Source: UBA7803 sp041686955
GTDB taxonomy: Bacteria > Pseudomonadota > Gammaproteobacteria > Pseudomonadales > Azotimanducaceae
DNA: 26,698 nt
Direction: 5' to 3'
NCBI GenBank assembly: GCA_041686955.1
Contig: JAWLCV010000057.1
Coordinates: 1-26,698 of the forward strand
Part shown: positions 22,291 through 26,698 of the stretch, in pieces
Layout of the letters: each line of letters opens with the position of its first letter
How positions within the stretch are numbered: position 1 is the first letter of the stretch
The notes under the pieces: model-generated
Seen by the model: only the letters and a program-made list of their open reading frames with translations
Told to the model about the DNA's origin: nothing
Database searches by the model: none
Position numbers and translations under genes: made by a program

Positions 22291-24247
22291 CGATGGGGAA
22301 ACGCCGCTCGAAGCGGTCGAACAGCGCGCCGAGCCGTGCCAGAGCCTGGGCGTCACCTCGGATGGCCAGCCGCCCCTCGGTGACCAGATCGCCGGCGTTG
22401 GCGAGCCCCATGATCATGCGCTTGAAGTCGAGGGCGGTGACGGCGAGCTCCGCGTCGGCTGCGTCGGCCTGCTTGTCCGGGAAGGCGTGCAGCACGCTGT
22501 TCTCGATGACGAGAAGGTAGCGCCGGCCCAGATCGCCGAAGTTCAGGTTGATGGCGAGCCGCATCCCCTCGGCCTTGCCGGCGTTCAGGCGCACGGCCAT
22601 GGTCTGGAACAGGTTTTCGATGGGCATCCCCCGGGCCATGCCTTCGCTGGCCGCGAAGGCCGTACCGGTGGCCGGCAGCCCCTGGCGGAGCTCCAGGGCG
22701 CCGGAGAGGAAGAAATTGCGCCAGGGTGCGGATTCCGCCTGATAGCCGAGCTGCTCCAGGGCGTCGGCGAGCAGGGCCTTGCCGGCCTGATGATCCGGCT
22801 CCGCCATCACCACGTGATTCAGCACTTCCGCCACCCAGCGGTAGTCGCCGGCCTCGAAGGAGGCCCGGGCTTTCTCCACCACGGCGTCGGCGCCTCCCAT
22901 GTACTCGACGTATCGGCGGCCGGCTTCCACCGGAGGCAGCGGGTAGAGGTGGGCCGGGTTGCCGTCGAAGTACCCGAGGTACTTCACGTACACCGCCCGG
23001 GCGTTGTGATGCACGGTGCCGTAGTAGTCACGGTTGGAGAAATCCCGGGCCAGGGAATCGGGCAGGCGCAGTCGCTCGGCGATCTCCTCCTTGGTGTAGC
23101 CGTGGTTGGCGAGCCGCAGGGTCTGGTCGTGGATGTACTTGTAGAGGTCGCGCTGACGTGCAAGGTAGTCGAGCGCTTCCCGGCGGCCCCAGATGGGCCA
23201 GTGGTGAGAGGCGAACTGGATCTCCAGACGGTCGCCGAACAGCTCCATGGACTCCTGAATCTGAGCGCTCCACGCCAGGGCGTCGCGAACCTGGGCGCCC
23301 CGCAGGGTGTAGACGTTGTGCAGGTGATGAGAGGTGATCTCGGCCATGCACAGGGCCTGGAACTGGGGCAGGTAGAAGACGAACTCCGCCGGCGCTTCCG
23401 TGCCCGGCGTCATCTGGAACTCGAACTCGATGCCGTCCACGGTACGGGTCTCGCCGGTCCGGGTGACGACGTCGTTGGGAACCACGAATCCGGTGGTGCC
23501 CATGGAAAGGGCGGCTCCGAGCCCCGTGGTGACGAATCCGGTGGCCGCGTGGGGCAGCAGGTTGCCGTACATGTAGGTAGCGCGGCGGTTCATGACGTTG
23601 CCCGCCAGCACGTTCTCGGAGAGCGCTTCGTTCACGTAGTGCTCCGGCGCGATCACCCGCACTGCACCGGACTCCACCGCCTCTGCGCTCACCACCCCGA
23701 GCACCCCGGCGAAGTGGTCGGCGTGGCTGTGGGTGTGGACGACGGCCACCACCGGCCGTTCTCCCAGGTGCCGGTTGGCAAGGGCGAGGGCGGCGCGGGC
23801 GGTCTCGGTGCACGTCAGCGGATCCACCACGATCCATCCCGTTTCGCCGCGAACGAGGGTCATGTTGGCGATGTCGTAGGAGCGCACCTGATACAGCCCG
23901 TCCGTCACCTCGAACAGTCCGTGGTGAATGGCGTTGAGCTGGGCCTGGCGCCACAGGCTCGGATTCACCGTGTCCGGCGGCTCGGCCGCCAGGAACTCGA
24001 GCCGGCTCAGGTCGTAGGCCGCCCGATCGGCGTGGTCGTGGGCGATGGTGACCGGCTCCAGGCTCGCGATGAAGCCGCGGCTGGCGTTGTCGAAGCTGCG
24101 GCGGTCCTCGAAGGGCAGGGCGTCGTGCACCTGGCGATTGGCGTTTCGGGTGTGGCCGGTGGCCGGCTTGTTGTGGCGAAGGTGCTCGGGGAGGGGAGTG
24201 GTGCCGGGATACATGGTGTTTCTGGCTCTCGCGTTTCCTGGCGCCAT
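22268..24247 (-). CDS. SdsA-like alkyl sulfatase (metallo-beta-lactamase fold)
   Basis: This 659-aa protein has the three-part layout of SdsA1/BDS1 alkyl sulfatases. The metallo-beta-lactamase domain has HTHSHADH at 171-178 (H171, H173, D176, H177 as zinc ligands) and a further AEITSHHLHN segment. A dimerisation domain covers about residues 380-520 (RLPDSLARDFSNRDYYGTVHHN) and an SCP2-like C-terminal domain about 530-655. It would hydrolyse primary alkyl sulfates to alcohol and sulfate. It has no signal peptide, unlike several secreted family members. Start: ATG 24247, or ATG 24214 (MYPGTTPLP); neither has a strong ribosome site. Confidence 0.9.
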   Translation of the reverse strand: MAPGNARARNTMYPGTTPLPEHLRHNKPATGHTRNANRQVHDALPFEDRRSFDNASRGFIASLEPVTIAHDHADRAAYDLSRLEFLAAEPPDTVNPSLWRQAQLNAIHHGLFEVTDGLYQVRSYDIANMTLVRGETGWIVVDPLTCTETARAALALANRHLGERPVVAVVHTHSHADHFAGVLGVVSAEAVESGAVRVIAPEHYVNEALSENVLAGNVMNRRATYMYGNLLPHAATGFVTTGLGAALSMGTTGFVVPNDVVTRTGETRTVDGIEFEFQMTPGTEAPAEFVFYLPQFQALCMAEITSHHLHNVYTLRGAQVRDALAWSAQIQESMELFGDRLEIQFASHHWPIWGRREALDYLARQRDLYKYIHDQTLRLANHGYTKEEIAERLRLPDSLARDFSNRDYYGTVHHNARAVYVKYLGYFDGNPAHLYPLPPVEAGRRYVEYMGGADAVVEKARASFEAGDYRWVAEVLNHVVMAEPDHQAGKALLADALEQLGYQAESAPWRNFFLSGALELRQGLPATGTAFAASEGMARGMPIENLFQTMAVRLNAGKAEGMRLAINLNFGDLGRRYLLVIENSVLHAFPDKQADAADAELAVTALDFKRMIMGLANAGDLVTEGRLAIRGDAQALARLGALFDRFERRFPIVTPRAAT

Positions 24248-24276
24248 CGTACCGCACGGCGGCCGGGGAGCCGGCG

Positions 24277-24295
24277 TAGAATGCCCCGAGCATTC
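24277..24295 (+). promoter_or_regulatory. candidate -10 with overlapping dyad upstream of endonuclease V
   Basis: TAGAAT (24277-24282) overlaps the inverted repeat GAATGC-CCCGA-GCATTC (24279-24295), 12 bases before the ATG at 24307. If the -10 is real, the transcript would be nearly leaderless; the dyad could be a repressor site. Confidence 0.3.
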
Positions 24296-24306
24296 CGGGA
24301 GCTCGA

Positions 24307-24987
24307 ATGAAGATACCCCGCGCGCCCCACCGCTGGCGCATCACCCCCAAGGAGGCCGTGGCCGTGCAGCGCCGCCTGGCGGGGGAGGTGCGCCTCGTGC
24401 GCGCACCGTTGCCGCGGCTGGTGGTGGGCGTGGATTGCGCGTTTCTCGATGAGCGCATCCTGGCCGCGGCGGTGGTGTGGGACGTGGCCGCGGCGCAGGT
24501 GGTGGAAAGCCGGACGGCTTCGGACCGTCTGCGCTTTCCTTACGTTCCGGGGCTCCTGTCGTTCCGCGAGATCCCGGTGCTGCTCAAGCTGCTGCGGCGG
24601 GTGCGCGCGCCCGTGGAGGGCATCCTCTGCGACGGGCATGGTCTCGCTCATCCCCGCCGCCTGGGTCTGGCCTCCCACCTGGGCCTGGTGGCGGGGCTGC
24701 CCACGGTGGGCTGCGCGAAATCGCGCCTCTGCGGCGTCGCCGAGGAGCCGGGCCCGGAGCGCGGCGCGGTGGCGCCCCTGCGCGACGAGAAGGACGGCAC
24801 CCGCATCGGCTCGGTGCTGCGCACCCGGGAGGGCGTGCGACCCATCTACGTCAGCCCCGGACATCTCATGGACCACGGCAGCAGCATTCGCTGGGCCCTG
24901 GCCTGCGGCGCCGGCTACCGGGTCCCGGAGCCCACCCGGCTGGCGGACCACCTGGTGGCGGACTTCAAGCGCCGGGAAGCGGTATAG
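24307..24987 (+). CDS. nfi: endonuclease V
   Basis: This 226-aa repair enzyme cuts DNA next to deaminated bases, mainly hypoxanthine. The wedge motif is PYVPG (78-82) with Tyr79. The metal site is D43 (VGVDCAF), E88 (LSFRE) and D109 (CDGHGLAHPRRLG). The segment GLPTVGCAKSRL with Lys138, and the C-terminal RLADHL, also match the family. It is about normal length (E. coli 223 aa). It is divergent from the sulfatase gene and followed 46 bases later by the rhombotarget lipoprotein gene on the same strand. Confidence 0.94.
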   Translation: MKIPRAPHRWRITPKEAVAVQRRLAGEVRLVRAPLPRLVVGVDCAFLDERILAAAVVWDVAAAQVVESRTASDRLRFPYVPGLLSFREIPVLLKLLRRVRAPVEGILCDGHGLAHPRRLGLASHLGLVAGLPTVGCAKSRLCGVAEEPGPERGAVAPLRDEKDGTRIGSVLRTREGVRPIYVSPGHLMDHGSSIRWALACGAGYRVPEPTRLADHLVADFKRREAV

Positions 24988-24988
24988 T
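24983..24988 (+). promoter_or_regulatory. TATAGT -10-like box before the rhombotarget gene
   Basis: TATAGT spans the nfi stop codon, 46 bases before the next ATG, in otherwise GC-rich sequence. No good -35 box lies upstream. It may give the rhombotarget/rhombosortase pair its own transcript. Confidence 0.28.
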
Positions 24989-25033
24989 CCGCATCGCCCC
25001 CTCGCGGCGTCGTTGGTTCGGAGAAGCACGAAT

Positions 25034-25834
25034 ATGAGAAGCATCGCGATCCTGCTGGCCCTGGTGACCCTGGCCGGCTGTCACACCACCGCTCAACATC
25101 GCAACAGCAGCGTGGTCGATTATCTGTACCCGGATTCGCGCAACCTCCGGGTGAGCGAGGAGGTTCCCCGGCTCACCCTGCCGCTCACGGTGGGGGTGGC
25201 GTTCACCCCGAGCCGCTTCCGCGACGACAGCGGCCTCACCGAGAGCCGGAAGGCGGCGCTGCTGGAAAAGGTCAGCCGCCACTTCGAGGATCTGGAGTTC
25301 GTCGGCGGCATCGAGATCATCCCGTCGGCCTATCTTCGGCCCGAGGGAAGCTTCGAAAACCTCGATCAACTGAAGCGCATGTTCGGGATCGACGTGATCG
25401 CCCTGGTTTCCTACGACCAGACCAGGTTCACCGACGAAGGTCTCGCCTCGCTCGCGTACTGGACCCTGGTGGGGGCCTATATCGTGCCCGGCGAGAAGAA
25501 CGCCACCCACACACTGCTCGACGCCGTGCTCTACGACATCGACAGCCGCAAGCTGCTGTTCCGTGCGCCCGGCACCAGCAGCGTGAAGAGCTCCGCCACC
25601 CTGGTGAACGCGAGCGAGCAGATCCGCGAGGATTCCGTGGCCGGGTTCGAGGCCGCGAGCGAGGACCTGGTGGCGAACCTGGAGGCGGAGCTCGAGCGCT
25701 TCAAGCAGAAGCTGAAGGAGTCGCCGGGCGGCGTGGAAATCGCCCACCGGGAGGGTTATCAGGGGAGCGGTGCCGGCGGATTTCTGCTGGTCGCGCTCGG
25801 CCTTCTGGTCGCCCGGCGCCTGACCCGGGCCTGA
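25034..25834 (+). CDS. rhombotarget lipoprotein with GlyGly-CTERM tail
   Basis: This 266-aa protein begins with a lipoprotein signal, MRSIAILLALVTLAGC, with Cys16 after LAG. It ends with a GlyGly-CTERM sorting tail: Gly-rich GSGAGG, a hydrophobic stretch FLLVALGLLVA and a final RRLTRA. Such tails are cut by rhombosortase, which the next gene encodes 16 bases downstream, so the two form a dedicated enzyme-substrate pair. The middle domain (LTLPLTVGVAFTPSRF, GIEIIPSAYLRPEGSF, IDVIALVSYDQTRF) is typical of the rhombotarget family; its function is unknown. The ATG is preceded by GGAGAAG. A lipid anchor at one end and a cleavable membrane tail at the other is unusual. Confidence 0.88.
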   Translation: MRSIAILLALVTLAGCHTTAQHRNSSVVDYLYPDSRNLRVSEEVPRLTLPLTVGVAFTPSRFRDDSGLTESRKAALLEKVSRHFEDLEFVGGIEIIPSAYLRPEGSFENLDQLKRMFGIDVIALVSYDQTRFTDEGLASLAYWTLVGAYIVPGEKNATHTLLDAVLYDIDSRKLLFRAPGTSSVKSSATLVNASEQIREDSVAGFEAASEDLVANLEAELERFKQKLKESPGGVEIAHREGYQGSGAGGFLLVALGLLVARRLTRA

Positions 25835-25850
25835 CGCCCGTCGGGCGGCC

Positions 25851-26426
25851 GTGCCGTTATTCACCTCGATTCTGGCCACCGTCTGCGTGGCTGCCCACGT
25901 CTTCGCCGGCGTCGCGCGGCTCGCCTACGACCGGGCGTACCCCCAGGAATGGTGGCGCTGGGTGACGGCGAGCTTCGCCCACTACGATGCGACGCATCTG
26001 CTCACCAACCTGGTCGCCTTCGTGATTCTCGGCACCCTGGTGGAGCGGCGGCGCGGTGCCCTCGTTCTCGCACTGCTCACGGCGCTCGGCGCCAGCGCCA
26101 CTCTGGCCTGGCTGCACCTGTTGCTTCCCGAGTACCGGACGTTCGCCGGCCTGTCTGCGGTGAGCTTCGCGCTGCTCGGCTACCTGGCGGGGGCGCTCAG
26201 CCTGGCGGCTCCGGGCACGGCGGGCACTGTGGTGACGCTGGCGATCGTCCACCAGATCACCGTGGCGACCGGGGTGGCGGATCTTTCCGCCGCTGACGTT
26301 CGCCCCGTCTGGCAACTGCACGCTCTCGCCGGGGCCGTGGGCCTCGTCATCGGCCGGATCGACGCGCGGCGGGCTCCAGGGTCGTGGCGTCGAGGTTGGC
26401 GAAGTAGCGTTCTGCGGCTTCCTTGA
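25851..26426 (+). CDS. rrtA: rhombosortase (rhomboid-family intramembrane serine protease)
   Basis: This 191-aa membrane protease has several predicted helices. HLLTN (49-53) follows the first loop, the catalytic Ser102 lies in GLSAV (100-104), and His157 in LHALAGAVGL is the likely partner. In most rhomboids the motif is GxSG; here the second Gly is Ala. It should cleave GlyGly-CTERM tails, including that of the lipoprotein encoded just upstream. The GTG at 25851 has only a weak ribosome site, which suggests coupling to the upstream gene 16 bases away. Its last 80 bases overlap the end of the convergent symporter gene, so the C-terminal 26 residues (Arg-rich) may not be conserved. Confidence 0.87.
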   Translation: MPLFTSILATVCVAAHVFAGVARLAYDRAYPQEWWRWVTASFAHYDATHLLTNLVAFVILGTLVERRRGALVLALLTALGASATLAWLHLLLPEYRTFAGLSAVSFALLGYLAGALSLAAPGTAGTVVTLAIVHQITVATGVADLSAADVRPVWQLHALAGAVGLVIGRIDARRAPGSWRRGWRSSVLRLP

Positions 26427-26698
26427 CTCGAGGAGCCAGCAGCAGCGCCGAAACCATGGTGGGAATGGCCATCAGCGCGTAGGCGCCGTCGATGAGGCTC
26501 ACGGCAGCCCGCAGCGTGACCACGCTGGCGATGACGATGAATCCCAGATAGAGCCACTGATAGTGGTGGCGGTGGCGGGCGCCGAACAGGAAGCCGGCGC
26601 ACTGGGTGCCGTAGTAGGAGTAGGTGAAGATGGTGGTCATGGCGAAGGCGATCACCGTCATCACCACGATCACCAGCCCCGGGGTTCCCAGCAACTGC
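26347..26698 (-). CDS. sodium:alanine symporter (AGCS family), C-terminal fragment
   Basis: Only the last 117 or so residues are in the window; the frame is open to the right edge, so the N-terminus is missing. AFAMTTIFTYSYYGTQCAGFLFG is the characteristic AGCS segment near the end of the protein, followed by helices YLGFIVIASVVTLRAAVSL and AYALMAIPTMVSALLL and a charged cytoplasmic tail. The family imports alanine or glycine with Na+ and would be powered by the sodium gradient made by Nqr. The stop lies inside the 3' end of rrtA. Confidence 0.85.
   Translation of the reverse strand, partial: QLLGTPGLVIVVMTVIAFAMTTIFTYSYYGTQCAGFLFGARHRHHYQWLYLGFIVIASVVTLRAAVSLIDGAYALMAIPTMVSALLLAPRVKEAAERYFANLDATTLEPAARRSGR

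Noticed and set aside
1..26698. tRNA, rRNA, CRISPR array, insertion sequence or prophage
   Set aside because: Reading through the intergenic regions showed no cloverleaf-like sequence, regularly spaced repeats, transposase or integrase genes; the only tandem repeats are the two short in-frame ones listed.

Overview
This is a GC-rich bacterial window packed with protein-coding genes. The gene content (six-gene Na+-translocating Nqr operon, NADP-linked 2-oxoglutarate oxidoreductase, Bfd/Bfr pair, rhombosortase with a rhombotarget lipoprotein) suggests a gammaproteobacterium, possibly a marine or halophilic one near Ectothiorhodospiraceae/Chromatiales. That placement is inference. I found no tRNA, rRNA, CRISPR array, insertion sequence or phage gene. 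The outermost genes at both ends are cut by the window edge.

Layout. (1) 2-4668: korC-korA-korB, a tightly coupled operon for a three-subunit 2-oxoglutarate (2-oxoacid):NADP(+)/ferredoxin oxidoreductase, closed by a hairpin. (2) 4849-6318: a long-form glyceraldehyde-3-phosphate dehydrogenase. (3) 6361-12509: a promoter with a perfect TATAAT inside an inverted repeat, a roughly 200-nt structured leader, nqrABCDEF, and a terminator. No apbE or nqrM accompanies it. (4) 12491-13716, minus strand: a small lipoprotein gene and a GrdB/PrdB-type selenoprotein whose frame is interrupted by one in-frame UGA (Sec162, motif U-P-V-C). A SECIS-like hairpin follows the UGA. (5) 13845-15647: a DksA/TraR-like protein without zinc-finger cysteines, then an enoyl-CoA hydratase-like and a MaoC-like gene. 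(6) 15656-17596: divergent bfd and bfr around a Fur-box-like site, with a TauD-like 2-oxoglutarate/Fe(II) dioxygenase overlapping the end of bfr. (7) 17630-24247: a type-B carboxylesterase, a TAXI-type TRAP transporter (binding protein plus fused permease) and an SdsA-like alkyl sulfatase. (8) 24307-26426: endonuclease V, a rhombotarget lipoprotein with a GlyGly-CTERM tail, and its rhombosortase. (9) 26347-26698: the C-terminal end of an Na+/alanine symporter.

How the parts fit. Kor can make NADPH or reduced ferredoxin from 2-oxoglutarate, the GAPDH exchanges electrons with NAD(P)H, and Nqr converts NADH oxidation into a sodium gradient. Sodium symporters such as AGCS, and TRAP systems, which are usually sodium-coupled, can then spend that gradient. 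The most unusual locus is the selenoprotein: conventional gene calling would report it as two fragments or a pseudogene.
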